DNA of 64,000 nucleotides from Actinomycetota bacterium (GTDB lineage Bacteria > Actinomycetota > Thermoleophilia > Gaiellales > Gaiellaceae). Positions within the stretch are counted from its first letter, which is position 1. Each line of letters starts with the position of its first letter. The position numbers and the translations under genes are program-made. The stretch is from NCBI GenBank assembly GCA_003139545.1, contig PLJC01000008.1, positions 151,464-215,463 of the forward strand, in the 5' to 3' direction. The notes below the pieces were generated by a model. The model searched no databases. It worked only from the letters and a program-made list of their open reading frames with translations, and was not told the DNA's origin. Below are positions 41,611 to 49,783 of this stretch, in pieces.

Positions 41611-43352
41611 TGAGTGTCGATGCCGAGGCGCGCGAGCTCCTCCGCCGCCGTCTCGGGCGGGAGCTTGCGGAAGAGCGGCATCGGCTCGCGCAGCCTCCGA
41701 CCGGGCTCGAGCTCGACCGGCGCCCACGTGCCGACCCAGCTCGCGTAGTCGCCGGTCAGGATGGTGTGGTCCTCGAGGCTGCGAATCTCGGGCACTCCGG
41801 CGAGCACACCGTCGTGACCGAGCAGCTCGTGCACGACCTGCGAGGTGAACGGCAGGAACGGTGCAAGCAGTGTCTTCAGCGAGTCGACGCACTGCAGCGC
41901 GACGTAGAGCACAGTGGCGCCGCGGTCGCGGTCGGTCTTCACGAGCGTCCAGGGCTCCTGGTCGGCGACGTACTGGTTCGCGAGCGAGCTGATCCGCATC
42001 GCCTCGGCGAGCGCGGCCTTGAAGCGCACCTGCTCGATCAGGGCGCCGACCGCGTCGAAGCCGGCGGCGACCGCGTCGAGCACGCGGCGGTCGGCCTCGG
42101 TGAGCTCGCCCGGCGTCGGGACGACGCCGAAAGTCCTGTGCGCGTTCACGAGCGTGCGGTTGACGAGGTTGCCCCAGTTGGCGAGCAGCTCGTCGTTGTT
42201 GCGGCGCACGAACTCGTCCCACGTGAAGTCGGAGTCCTGCGTCTCGGGGCCGGCCGCAGTGAGGTAGTACCGCAGCGGATCGGGGTCGTAGCGCGTGAGG
42301 AAGTCGCCGACCCAGACGGCGATGTTGCGGCTCGTCGACGCCTTCCGTCCCTCCATGGTGAGGAACTCGCTCGAGACAACGTTGTACGGCAATTGCAGGT
42401 CGTCGCCGTACCCCATGAGCATCGCCGGCCAGATGATTGCGTGGAAAACGATGTTGTCCTTGCCCATGAAGTAGAAGTGGCGCGCGTCGGCGTTCTGCCA
42501 CCACTCGCGCCAGGCCTCCGGTGTTCCGCGGTTGTGCGCCCACTCGATGCTCGCGGACAGGTAGCCGATGACGGCGTCGAACCAGACGTAGATGCGCTTC
42601 GTGTCCTCCGGATAGCCGGGCACCGGCACCGGGACGCCCCAGTCGATGTCGCGCGTCATCGCGCGCGGCTTCAGGTCGCGCACGAGCCCGAGCGAGAAGT
42701 TGCGCACGTTCGGGCGCCAGTGCGTCTGCGCCGTCAGCCACTCCTCGAGCTGCGTCGCGAACGCCGGCAGGTCGAGGAAGAGATGCGTCGTCTCGCGGAA
42801 CTCGGGCGTGGAGCCGTCGATGATCGAGCGGGGCTCGATCAGGTCGACAGGGTCGAGCTGGTTGCCGCAGTTGTCGCACTGGTCGCCGCGCGCGTGCGGG
42901 TACTCACAGATCGGGCACGTGCCCTCGATGTAGCGGTCGGGCAGCGTCCGCCCCGTCGCGGGGGAGAACGCGCCGAGCGTCGTTCGTTCGATGAGATAAC
43001 CCTTGTCGTACAGCGTCCGGAAGACATCCTGCGTGACCTCGTAGTGGTTCGGCGTCGTCGTCCGCGTGAACGTGTCGAACGTGAAGCCGAGCCGGACGTA
43101 GTCGTCGAGGATGAGCGCGTTGTTGCGGTCGGCGAGCTCACGAGGCGACACGCCTTCGCGATCCGCCGACACCATCACCGGCGTGCCGTGCTCGTCCGTC
43201 CCGCTCACCATGAGGACGTCGTTGCCCTTGAGGCGGTGATAGCGGGCGAAGATGTCGGACGGCACGCCGGGGCCGGCGACATGGCCCAGGTGCCGCGGTC
43301 CGCTCGCGTACGGCCATGCGACCGCGACGAGGATCTTTTGCGACTGCGACAG
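41607..43352 (-). CDS. metG: Methionyl-tRNA synthetase, CTG start
   Basis: A 581-residue class I synthetase. The HIGH-type motif is HLGH (residues 21-24), the zinc knuckle is [17 protein letters not shown], the KMSKS-type loop is [11 protein letters not shown], and the anticodon-binding helical domain follows. The first ATG/GTG/TTG in frame (GTG 43265) lies after the HLGH motif, which is essential for ATP binding. CTG 43352 gives a normal N-terminus ([20 protein letters not shown]) and has AAGGAG six bases upstream. The upstream M23 peptidase frame runs 215 bases into this gene. Confidence 0.94.
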   Translation of the reverse strand: MSQSQKILVAVAWPYASGPRHLGHVAGPGVPSDIFARYHRLKGNDVLMVSGTDEHGTPVMVSADREGVSPRELADRNNALILDDYVRLGFTFDTFTRTTTPNHYEVTQDVFRTLYDKGYLIERTTLGAFSPATGRTLPDRYIEGTCPICEYPHARGDQCDNCGNQLDPVDLIEPRSIIDGSTPEFRETTHLFLDLPAFATQLEEWLTAQTHWRPNVRNFSLGLVRDLKPRAMTRDIDWGVPVPVPGYPEDTKRIYVWFDAVIGYLSASIEWAHNRGTPEAWREWWQNADARHFYFMGKDNIVFHAIIWPAMLMGYGDDLQLPYNVVSSEFLTMEGRKASTSRNIAVWVGDFLTRYDPDPLRYYLTAAGPETQDSDFTWDEFVRRNNDELLANWGNLVNRTLVNAHRTFGVVPTPGELTEADRRVLDAVAAGFDAVGALIEQVRFKAALAEAMRISSLANQYVADQEPWTLVKTDRDRGATVLYVALQCVDSLKTLLAPFLPFTSQVVHELLGHDGVLAGVPEIRSLEDHTILTGDYASWVGTWAPVELEPGRRLREPMPLFRKLPPETAAEELARLGIDTQ

Positions 43353-44886
43353 GGTGCGCTCCTTCGGACGTCGTCGAGGAGCTAGAGATCATACGAACCG
43401 CTTTCAGCGCGGCCGCGCAGGCGAGCGCGAGCAGGAGGACGAGCGGCCAGAGCGCGCGCCCGTGCCTCGCGGGGACGGCGACGTGTGCGGACGGACGCGC
43501 CGTCGGCGCGACACCGCGACGGCCGGGCCCGTGCGTGCGCGCGTGCACGCGGTGATGCGTCGCCGGCGGAGCGGCGCGCGGCGGGGCCGGCGCAGGCGGC
43601 CGCAGGACGATCGGCGCGACCGTGCGAACGATCCACACCCGGCCCGGGCGAACGGCTGCGACGACGGCGGCGGGAGCGGCGAAGGTCGCGGCCGGGAACA
43701 GCGCGTGCACGGCGAAGGCGTCGTCTGCGGCGACCGGTGCAGGGTCTGCGACCGGTGCCGGAGTCGCGTCCGGGGCGGCCCGGCCGACCTGGCCGCCCGA
43801 GTCGGGCTCGCTCGCGGCGGTCGGATCGAGCCCCGGGTCCGGGTTGATCACGGTGGCGTGCGGCGTCGGCGCGGGCACCGGAGGCGCGACGTGCGGCTGC
43901 GAGGGCGGGTCCTTCGGCACGCCGGGCGGAGGCCCGGCGACGGTGTTCCCGCTGCCGGAGGAGCTCCCGCTCGTGGCCGGCGGCGGCGTGCTTCCGCCCT
44001 CGTCCGGAACCGTCGTGTCGGGCGGGCCGCTCGCGGGTGCGCTCGTCGCCTCCTGCGGCGAAGGAGCGGGCGCGTCCGCCGTGGTCTCCGGCACCGGCGG
44101 TTCGGCCGGGCCGCTCGTGTCCGGGGCGGAGACGTCGCCGGCGCCGCTCGTCGCCTCCGGCGGAGGAGCGGGCGCATCCGACGTGGTGTCCGACACCGGC
44201 GGCTCGGTCGTGCCGGCTGCGTCCGTCGTCGTGTCGGACGTCGTCGTGTCGGACGAGGTCGTGTCGCTTGTGGTCGTCGCAGCCGGCGGTGGATCGGTCG
44301 CCGCGGGGGTCGTGGTCGTGTCCGGCGTCGTTTCCGCCGGCGTCGTGGTCGTCGCCTGCGGCGGATCGGCGACCGGCGCCGGTGTCGGCGTGGGCGGCGG
44401 CGGCGCAGGCGTCGAAACGGCCACGGGCGGTGGGAGCGCCGGCAGGAACGAGAGCGGATCGAGATAGCCCTGCGCGTTCGCCGTCACACGCACGCCCATG
44501 TACACGTACGGCACGTCGAGCTCGGGCGTCCCGCTCGGCCCGACGGTGCCCACAGTCGAGCCCTCCCCCACGCTCGCGCCCTTCGAGACGCCGATCGAGC
44601 CGAGATGCGTGAGTGTGACCGAATAGCCGTCGGCAGTCTCGATCGTCACCGACTTGCCGCTCGTCGGCACCGTCCCCGCGAAGCTGATCGTGCCGGAGGC
44701 AGGCGCCGCCACCGGCGTCCCGGTCGGCGCCCCGACGTCGATGCCGCGATGCTGCCCGCCCGCATACGGATGGCTGGGGTCGAACGTGAACCCGAGCAGC
44801 ACAGGGCCTTGCACCGGCCAGCTCCAGGCATACGCGCCCGGAGCCCAGAGCAGGAAGAGCAGGACGACGAGCGCGAGCCGGCGCAT
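43138..44886 (-). CDS. M23-family peptidase with long Pro/Thr/Ala linker and C-terminal membrane helix (3' end questionable)
   Basis: A signal peptide (1-20) precedes an M23/LytM-like domain (about 25-150) with [15 protein letters not shown] and the [11 protein letters not shown] segment, so a cell-wall hydrolase or LytM-like regulator. A low-complexity Pro/Thr/Ala/Ser linker of about 250 residues follows, then a basic region and a membrane helix ([16 protein letters not shown]) near residue 485. After that helix the frame continues 80 residues of atypical composition inside metG. A stop exists in each other frame directly after the helix (around 43382-43390), so a sequencing or real frameshift may have removed the natural end. 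AGGAGG precedes the ATG. Confidence 0.8.
   Translation of the reverse strand: MRRLALVVLLFLLWAPGAYAWSWPVQGPVLLGFTFDPSHPYAGGQHRGIDVGAPTGTPVAAPASGTISFAGTVPTSGKSVTIETADGYSVTLTHLGSIGVSKGASVGEGSTVGTVGPSGTPELDVPYVYMGVRVTANAQGYLDPLSFLPALPPPVAVSTPAPPPPTPTPAPVADPPQATTTTPAETTPDTTTTPAATDPPPAATTTSDTTSSDTTTSDTTTDAAGTTEPPVSDTTSDAPAPPPEATSGAGDVSAPDTSGPAEPPVPETTADAPAPSPQEATSAPASGPPDTTVPDEGGSTPPPATSGSSSGSGNTVAGPPPGVPKDPPSQPHVAPPVPAPTPHATVINPDPGLDPTAASEPDSGGQVGRAAPDATPAPVADPAPVAADDAFAVHALFPAATFAAPAAVVAAVRPGRVWIVRTVAPIVLRPPAPAPPRAAPPATHHRVHARTHGPGRRGVAPTARPSAHVAVPARHGRALWPLVLLLALACAAALKAVRMISSSSTTSEGAHPVAVAKDPRRGRMAVRERTAAPGPCRRPRRAVRHLRPLSPPQGQRRPHGERDGRARHAGDGVGGSRRRVAS
43359..43364 (-). promoter_or_regulatory. 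Shine-Dalgarno AAGGAG deciding the metG CTG start
   Basis: AAGGAG lies six bases before CTG 43352, optimal spacing, and nearly 95 bases before the next conventional start codon. It fixes CTG as the initiator. Confidence 0.75.
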
Positions 44887-44930
44887 GGAGCCTCCTCTGT
44901 TGTCAGGAATGAAAACGGAGTGAGCGCGCC

Positions 44931-44959
44931 AAGCTAGCAGCGGCACCAGACGTTGTCAA
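44931..44959 (-). promoter_or_regulatory. Sigma-70-type promoter TTGACA-17-TAGCTT of the M23 peptidase gene
   Basis: On the minus strand TTGACA (44954-44959) and TAGCTT (44931-44936) are separated by exactly 17 bases. Transcription would start near 44924, giving a leader of about 38 bases that contains AGGAGG before ATG 44886. It is the best consensus promoter in the window and could drive the M23-metG-tatD-rsmA-ispE series. Confidence 0.7.
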
Positions 44960-44965
44960 AACTGA

Positions 44966-45772
44966 TTACAGCGAGCCGCGGTACAGGCGGTTGCGCGAGA
45001 TCCCGCTGACGCGGGAGACGAGCTCGGCCGCGCGCCGCCGCGGGATACCGGCCGCGACCAGCTCGGCCACGGCCGCAAGCGCGACGTCTTCCCCGGCGGT
45101 TCGCGGCTCGCGCGCCGGCCCGATGACGAGCGCGATCTCGCCCTTCGGAGGCTCGGCGAAGCGCTCGGCGAGCTCCTGTGCCGTTCCGCGGACGACTTCC
45201 TCGAACTTCTTCGTCAGCTCGCGGCACACCGCGGCTTCGCGCGCGGGACTGACCGCCGCGAGCGACCGGAGCGTCGCCGGCAAACGCTGAGCCGACTCGA
45301 ACGCGACCGCAGGCCAGCGCCAGCCCGCGAGCTCCTCCCACACCGCCGCGAGCGCCTTCTCGCCGCGCGGCAGGAAGCCGAGGAACTGGTAGCGCTCGCC
45401 GACGAGGCCGGACGCGACGAGCGCCGTCTCGACCGCCGACGGCCCCGGCAGTACCGTCACCGCAACGCCCGCGTCCAGCGCCGCGCGCACGATGCGCGCA
45501 CCGGGATCGGAGATGCCCGGCATCCCCGCATCGGTGACGAGCGCGATCCGCTCACCCGCCTCGAGCCGAGGCAGCAACTCCGCCGTCCGCGCCGCTTCGT
45601 TGTGCTCGTGGTAGGAGAGGACGCGCGCGTGGATGCCGTGACGTTCGAGCAACGTGCGCGTGTGGCGCGTGTCCTCGCACAGCACGAGATCCGCCTCGCG
45701 CAGCTCCGCGAGCACGCGCAGCGTCACGTCGTCGAGGCTGCCGATCGGCGTCGCGCAGACGGCGAGCGGCAC
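44966..45772 (-). CDS. rsmI: RsmI, 16S rRNA 2'-O-ribose methyltransferase
   Basis: A 268-residue SAM enzyme of the tetrapyrrole-methylase fold modifying 16S rRNA C1402. Landmarks: ATPIGSLDDVTLR, CEDTRHTRTLL, LVTDAGMPGISDPG, VLPGPSAVETALVASG and the C-terminal GISRNRLYRG. GTG 45772 starts two bases after the glucokinase stop. Its stop is immediately upstream of the M23 promoter. The conserved closeness of rsmI and metG in actinobacteria supports the call. Confidence 0.93.
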   Translation of the reverse strand: MPLAVCATPIGSLDDVTLRVLAELREADLVLCEDTRHTRTLLERHGIHARVLSYHEHNEAARTAELLPRLEAGERIALVTDAGMPGISDPGARIVRAALDAGVAVTVLPGPSAVETALVASGLVGERYQFLGFLPRGEKALAAVWEELAGWRWPAVAFESAQRLPATLRSLAAVSPAREAAVCRELTKKFEEVVRGTAQELAERFAEPPKGEIALVIGPAREPRTAGEDVALAAVAELVAAGIPRRRAAELVSRVSGISRNRLYRGSL

Positions 45773-45774
45773 GG

Positions 45775-46686
45775 CTAGCTCTCGTCGAGCGCCTCGAACG
45801 CGACGAACGCCGCGCCGATGAGCCCTGCCGCCGTGCCGAGCTCCGCGCGCACGACGCGCACCTCGTCGCGCATCGGGCGAAGCGCCTCGCGATGCATGAT
45901 CTCCTCCGCCGCCGGCATGACCCACTCCCACGCAGCGATGCCGAAGCCGCCGCCGATGACGAGGCGTCGCGGCTCGAAGATGTTCACGAACGAGCCCATG
46001 CCGGAGCCGAGATGCCGGCCGATGTCGGCGAGGATCGCCCGCGCCGTCTCGTCGCCCTCGTTTGCGAGCCGCACGAGCCGGTGCGCATCCGCCGCGGGGC
46101 CGAACGCCTCCTGGGCCGCCGCCGTCGCGGCGACGCCGGTCACGTACGCCTCCAGGTGGCCGCGTCCGGTGCAGCGGCCCTGACACGGGCGCCCGTCGTG
46201 GACGATGACGACGTGGCCGAGCTCGACGCCGGCGCCGGTTGCGCCGCGGAACGGCTTGCCGCCGGTGATGACGCCCCCGCCCAGGCCGGTTCCGACCGTG
46301 AGCATGAGCACGTCGTCCACTCCGCGCGCCGCACCGACCTTCCACTCGGCGATGCAGGCCGCGTTCGCGTCGTTGTCGATCCCCACGGGGATCCCAAAGC
46401 GCTCGTGCATCCGGCCGCGGAAATGTGGGTCGGCGATCGGCGTGTTCACCGCCTCGTAGACGCCGCCCGTGAGCTGGTCGATCGGCCCTGGAATGCCGAA
46501 GCCGAGCGCGCCGACGTCGTCCGTCATCAGCTCGTCGACCGCCGCGTCGAGCTCGACGTACAGCTCGTCCTGCGTCTTCGGCGTGGCGCGCTCATGGCGC
46601 CGCAGCACCTCGCCGTCCCGCGTGACGACGCCGGCGAGGATCTTCGTCCCTCCGAGGTCCACGCCGATCGCGTGCGTACTGCTCAT
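45775..46686 (-). CDS. glk: ROK-family glucokinase
   Basis: A 303-residue sugar kinase. ATP loop GVDLGGTKILAG is at the N-terminus, IDNDANAACIAEW carries the catalytic Asp, TVGTGLGGG is the phosphate loop and ELGHVVI the ROK His. The ROK zinc motif is altered: CQGRCTGRGHLE instead of CxCGxxGCxE. Glucose is the likely substrate. It is divergent from the LCP gene with 26 bases between the two start codons, occupied by a palindrome. Confidence 0.88.
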   Translation of the reverse strand: MSSTHAIGVDLGGTKILAGVVTRDGEVLRRHERATPKTQDELYVELDAAVDELMTDDVGALGFGIPGPIDQLTGGVYEAVNTPIADPHFRGRMHERFGIPVGIDNDANAACIAEWKVGAARGVDDVLMLTVGTGLGGGVITGGKPFRGATGAGVELGHVVIVHDGRPCQGRCTGRGHLEAYVTGVAATAAAQEAFGPAADAHRLVRLANEGDETARAILADIGRHLGSGMGSFVNIFEPRRLVIGGGFGIAAWEWVMPAAEEIMHREALRPMRDEVRVVRAELGTAAGLIGAAFVAFEALDES

Positions 46687-46691
46687 CGTGA

Positions 46692-46709
46692 GCGGGTACC
46701 GTAACCCGC
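46692..46709. promoter_or_regulatory. Palindrome with back-to-back -10 elements between glk and the LCP gene
   Basis: GCGGGT and ACCCGC flank ACCGTA. The two strands carry TACCGT (ending 10 bases before ATG 46713) and TACGGT (ending 11 bases before ATG 46686), both fitting TANNNT. With only 26 bases between the genes, overlapping divergent near-leaderless promoters, possibly with a bound regulator, are the simplest reading. Confidence 0.35.
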
Positions 46710-46712
46710 CGG

Positions 46713-47873
46713 ATGGCCGCCCCCGGGGACAAGCCGTACCGCGTCTACAAGGGCGGTCGACAGAAGGGGAAAGTGCCGCTCTCCGGCCGCGACGAACGCA
46801 AGCTGGACAAGAGCGGCGACCGCGGCGGCGTGCGCCGGAAGAAGTCGAGGTCGTGGAGGCGCTGGACGCTGCTCGCGCTCCTCGTCCTCGTCGTGCTCTT
46901 CGTCATCTGGGGTGTGGCCGGCTACTTCTCCGTGCACAGCGGCGTCTCAGACGCGAACAAGCGGCTCGCGCCGGGAACGACTGCCGCCCTCACGAGCCAG
47001 AACGGGCTCATCCTCGACTCGCCGACGAACATCCTCCTGCTCGGCACCGACCACGCCACGAACGGCCAGGCGGGACGCAACGCCGACGATCACAGCGACT
47101 CGATGATGCTGCTTCGCACAGACCCGAGCCGCCACCGGATCACGTATCTCTCCATCCCCCGCGACCTCGGCGTGACGATCAACGGCGTGTACCAGAAGAT
47201 CAACGGCGCGATGCAGCTCGGCGGCCCGAAGCTCGCCGTCCAGACGGTGAACCAGCTCCTCGGCTCGCAGCTCCCGGTCAACCACGTGGTCGTCGTCGAC
47301 TTCGGCGCGTTCGAGAAGCTGATCGACGCGGTCGGCGGCATCACGGTGAACGTGCCGGAGAAGATCCTCTCCAATCGCTTCGACTGCCCGTTCTCGACCG
47401 CGGCGCGCTGCCAGCAGTGGCCGGGCTGGCGGTTCGCGAAGGGACCGCAGCACATGAACGGGCACACGGCGCTCATCTACTCGCGCATCCGCGAGAACCA
47501 GCTCGACCCGTCGTGGACGGACTTCAAGCGGAGCCAGAATCAGCAGGCCGTGATGCAGGCGACGCTCGCGAAGCTCGCAAGCCCGATGCGCTTCTTCTCG
47601 CTTCCGTTCGACGGCTCGTCGCTCCTGGCGGCGATCTCGACCGACCTCTCCACCTGGGATTTCATGCAGCTCGGGTGGGTGAAGTTCCGGGCGGGCGAGG
47701 TCGTCCACTGCCGGCTCGGCGGGTCGGCGACCGGCAACGGCTTCATCACCGGCACGGAGGAGAACATCCAGGTGGTGCAGGAGGTGCTCGGGAACTCGGC
47801 GCCGCAGCCGCCGGCGCCGGGCACAGGCCTCTTCGGGCCCGGCTGCGAAGTCGGCAACCAGCCCTTCAAGTAG
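46713..47873 (+). CDS. LytR-CpsA-Psr (LCP) family cell-wall polymer ligase
   Basis: A 386-residue membrane protein: basic cytoplasmic region (1-48), one membrane helix (about 50-70) and an extracellular LCP domain. Family landmarks are NILLLGTDH, DSMMLLRTDP, ITYLSIPRDLGV, INGAMQLGGP and YSRIRENQLDPSWTDFKRSQNQQ with the conserved arginines. LCP enzymes attach polyprenyl-linked polymers to peptidoglycan. ATG 46713. The stop abuts that of the convergent fmdB-like gene. Confidence 0.92.
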   Translation: MAAPGDKPYRVYKGGRQKGKVPLSGRDERKLDKSGDRGGVRRKKSRSWRRWTLLALLVLVVLFVIWGVAGYFSVHSGVSDANKRLAPGTTAALTSQNGLILDSPTNILLLGTDHATNGQAGRNADDHSDSMMLLRTDPSRHRITYLSIPRDLGVTINGVYQKINGAMQLGGPKLAVQTVNQLLGSQLPVNHVVVVDFGAFEKLIDAVGGITVNVPEKILSNRFDCPFSTAARCQQWPGWRFAKGPQHMNGHTALIYSRIRENQLDPSWTDFKRSQNQQAVMQATLAKLASPMRFFSLPFDGSSLLAAISTDLSTWDFMQLGWVKFRAGEVVHCRLGGSATGNGFITGTEENIQVVQEVLGNSAPQPPAPGTGLFGPGCEVGNQPFK

Positions 47874-48161
47874 TTACGAGTCGCCGCTCGAGGCGGCGGG
47901 CTTCTTCTCCACCGGCTTCGAATCGGTCTTCGGCGCGTCCGAGGACGACCCCCCGTCGCCGCCGTCCTTCTTCTCCTTCTTCCCCTTGCCGTAATCGGTC
48001 GAGTAGAAGCCCGAGCCCTTGTAGTGGATCGCGACCGGGTAGAGAACGAGCTCGAGCGGCGCGGCGCCGCACACGTCGCATTTCTCCGGCGCGGGCGCGG
48101 TCATGGACTGGAAGCGCTCGAACAGGTGGCCGTTCGGGCAGCGGTATTCGTAGATCGGCAC
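47874..48161 (-). CDS. FmdB-type zinc-ribbon protein
   Basis: A 95-residue protein: N-terminal zinc ribbon MPIYEYRCPNGH followed by CDVCG, then a conserved YKGSGFYSTDYG segment and a low-complexity Lys/Ser/Asp tail. The family is widespread and its role is poorly defined. The gene is convergent with the LCP gene with no bases between the stop codons, and divergent from the dehydrogenase gene. Confidence 0.88.
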   Translation of the reverse strand: MPIYEYRCPNGHLFERFQSMTAPAPEKCDVCGAAPLELVLYPVAIHYKGSGFYSTDYGKGKKEKKDGGDGGSSSDAPKTDSKPVEKKPAASSGDS

Positions 48162-48284
48162 CGAGCTGATGACGGTAGCAGCGGCCCTCGCCGGAGCCAG
48201 ACTTGCTCACAACCCGCAACCCGAGTCGGTGCGCGCTCCGATGCCCGGTCGAACCCTCGCGGGGGACGCTGTGGGGAGCGAAAC

Positions 48285-48291
48285 AAGGAGG
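48285..48291 (+). promoter_or_regulatory. Strong Shine-Dalgarno AAGGAGG of the alcohol dehydrogenase gene
   Basis: A full AAGGAGG four bases before ATG 48296, one of the strongest ribosome sites in the window, suggesting high expression. The 134-base gap upstream holds no other recognisable site. Confidence 0.7.
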
Positions 48292-48295
48292 CAAT

Positions 48296-49390
48296 ATGAA
48301 AGCGCTCGTGTACCACGGCCCCGGGCAGCGCGCCTGGGAAAACGTGCCGTATCCCGCGCTCCAGGCCGACACCGACATCGTCGTCAAGATCACGTCGGTC
48401 ACGATCTGTGGGACGGACCTGCACATCCTCAAGGGCGACGTTCCCGAGGTCGCGCCGGGGACGATCCTCGGCCACGAGGCCGTCGGCATCGTCGCCGAGA
48501 AGGGCGCCGGCGTCACGACGGTGGAGGTGGGCGACCGCGTGCTCGTCTCGTGCATCACGTCGTGCGGCCGCTGCCGCTTCTGCAAGGAGGCCCGCTACGG
48601 CCTCTGCACCGGAGGAGGAGGCTGGATCCTCGGCCACACGATCGACGGCGTGCAGGCGGAGTTCGCGCGCATCCCGTTCGCCGACACCTCGGTGTACCCA
48701 GTGCCGGCGGAGCTCACGGACGAGCAGGTGCTGTTCCTCGCCGACATCCTGCCGACCGCCTACGAGGTCGGCGTGCTCGCCGGCCACGTGGAGCCCGGCG
48801 ACACGGTCGCCATCGTGGGCGCCGGCCCGATCGGCCTCGCGGCGATCATGACCGCGAAGCTGCTGACGCCCGGAAGGATCGTCGCGATCGACCTCGCACC
48901 GAAACGCCTCCGCCAGGCTCTGGCGTTCGGCGCCGACGTCGCAATCGACAACAACGACGGCACCGCGCTCCAGCAGGTCATGGACCTGACGGACGGTCTC
49001 GGCGTCGACGTCGCGATCGAAGCGGTCGGAGTGCCGGAGACCTTCGAGCTCTGCACCGAGCTGATCCGGCCGGGCGGCCGCGTCGCCAACGTCGGCGTCC
49101 ACGGCCATCCTGCGACGCTTCACCTGGAGCGCCTCTGGATCCGCGACGTGACCATCACGATGGGTCTCGTCGATACGAGCACCACAGCGCGGCTGCTGAA
49201 GCTGATCTCGGAAGGCAGGCTCGACCCGCTGCCGTTCGCGACTCATCGGTATCCGCTCTCGGAGGCGATGACGGCGTACGACACGTTCGCCGCGGCCGCC
49301 GAGACGGACGCGCTGAAGGTCGTGCTCGAAGCCGTGCCGGTGCAGGTCGAGCGGCCGGCCGTGAAGGAGCTCGTAGGAGCAGTGTCCTAG
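48296..49390 (+). CDS. Zinc-dependent medium-chain alcohol dehydrogenase
   Basis: A 364-residue MDR enzyme. Catalytic zinc ligands are Cys38 (CGTDLH), His60 and Glu61 (LGHEAVG). The structural zinc site is in SCGRCRFCKEARYGLC, and the Rossmann loop is VGAGPIGLAA. The acidic residue after the next strand (AIDLAPKR) favours NAD. The substrate is unknown; the closest look is to dehydrogenases acting on secondary alcohols or formaldehyde-like substrates. It stands alone, with stop TAG shared in CTAG with the convergent small gene. Confidence 0.88.
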   Translation: MKALVYHGPGQRAWENVPYPALQADTDIVVKITSVTICGTDLHILKGDVPEVAPGTILGHEAVGIVAEKGAGVTTVEVGDRVLVSCITSCGRCRFCKEARYGLCTGGGGWILGHTIDGVQAEFARIPFADTSVYPVPAELTDEQVLFLADILPTAYEVGVLAGHVEPGDTVAIVGAGPIGLAAIMTAKLLTPGRIVAIDLAPKRLRQALAFGADVAIDNNDGTALQQVMDLTDGLGVDVAIEAVGVPETFELCTELIRPGGRVANVGVHGHPATLHLERLWIRDVTITMGLVDTSTTARLLKLISEGRLDPLPFATHRYPLSEAMTAYDTFAAAAETDALKVVLEAVPVQVERPAVKELVGAVS

Positions 49391-49593
49391 CGGTCCTGCT
49401 CCCCTTCGAGGAGCTCCTGGAAGCAGGGCGCCTCCTCGAAGGCGGCGAGGCCCGCAGGATGAAGCTGCCGCTCGCGGCGGCGGCGCGCGAGATCGCGCCG
49501 CCGCTGCGCCGCGGCGACTGCGGCGGACGCGCCGACGACGCTCCCGATGAGGAACGAACGCAATCGAGCTGCTCTGTCCTCGCCTTCGATCAC
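49387..49593 (-). CDS. Small protein with hydrophobic N-terminal segment (68 residues)
   Basis: A 68-residue protein. After about 10 residues comes a glycine/alanine-rich hydrophobic stretch (RSFLIGSVVGASAAVAAA), then an arginine-rich run and a polar tail, resembling short actinobacterial membrane-associated proteins. GTG 49593 overlaps the stop of a 35-codon ORF upstream (GTGA), suggesting a coupled micro-operon. A TTG at about codon 11 is an alternative start. Function unknown. Confidence 0.5.
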   Translation of the reverse strand: MIEGEDRAARLRSFLIGSVVGASAAVAAAQRRRDLARRRRERQLHPAGLAAFEEAPCFQELLEGEQDR

Positions 49594-49697
49594 GCCCCCG
49601 GCCGCCTTTCGCTCCCGCCCGGCGGAGCCGGGCTCCGCGAAAGGCTGACGACGCTGGCTGCGCGATCCTGCGCGCTCGGCGCTTGGTCGTACGTCAT
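49590..49697 (-). CDS. Candidate small ORF (35 residues) in a micro-operon
   Basis: ATG 49697 overlaps the stop of the preceding 24-codon ORF (ATGA) and its stop overlaps the next start (GTGA). The product begins MTYDQAPSAQ and has no recognised feature. The coding region coincides with two strong hairpins, so it may be only an accident of a structured DNA element. Confidence 0.3.
   Translation of the reverse strand: MTYDQAPSAQDRAASVVSLSRSPAPPGGSERRPGA
49605..49644. repeat. Two-part hairpin (CCTTTCGC/GCGAAAGG with inner CCCGGC/GCCGGG)
   Basis: Outer 8-bp perfect stem 49605-49612 with 49637-49644 and an inner 6-bp stem. It lies between two coupled small ORFs or in an intergenic region, depending on the reading. 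Confidence 0.6.
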
Positions 49698-49738
49698 GTA
49701 CTGCCCTTCGCGCCGAGCGCTTGGCTCACTTGCCAGCG
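49652..49738. repeat. Long stepped palindrome
   Basis: Outer stem CGCTGGC (49652-49658) with GCCAGCG (49732-49738) and inner 11-bp stem GCGCTCGGCGC (49672-49682) with its exact complement (49710-49720). A GTAC-N5-GTAC centre lies between. The nested layout resembles the elements at 9.9 and 12.0 kb, but no sequence block is shared. Confidence 0.6.
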
Positions 49739-49768
49739 CCGTCCCGGGAACGTGATCGCTTCCGCCAT
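49694..49768 (-). CDS. Candidate small ORF (24 residues), first of a micro-operon
   Basis: ATG 49768 is six bases downstream of a TACAAT hexamer, the spacing expected for a leaderless transcript. The product begins MAEAITFPGRRWQ and ends at a TGA that overlaps the next ATG. Its reality rests on the promoter spacing and the chain of overlaps; no homologue is recognised. Confidence 0.35.
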   Translation of the reverse strand: MAEAITFPGRRWQVSQALGAKGST

Positions 49769-49774
49769 GGGACG

Positions 49775-49780
49775 ATTGTA
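49775..49780 (-). promoter_or_regulatory. Candidate leaderless -10 element TACAAT (minus strand)
   Basis: TACAAT on the minus strand ends six bases before ATG 49768. The same hexamer precedes 9304 (+) and 19803 (+). Confidence 0.4.
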
Positions 49781-49783
49781 GAA

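Noticed and set aside
43265..43265. GTG as the metG start
   Set aside because: It lies downstream of the HLGH motif, so the protein could not bind ATP.
44100..44420. Repetitive pattern in the M23 gene that could be taken for a DNA repeat array
   Set aside because: It is a low-complexity Pro/Thr linker without fixed spacers or repeat units, so not a CRISPR array.
43252..44937. Open frame of 561 codons opposite the M23 peptidase gene
   Set aside because: Arg/Gly-rich antisense of a Thr/Pro/Ala linker; no start signal.
48169..49755. Open frame of 528 codons over the alcohol dehydrogenase gene
   Set aside because: Shadow frame of a dehydrogenase with zinc and Rossmann motifs and a strong ribosome site.
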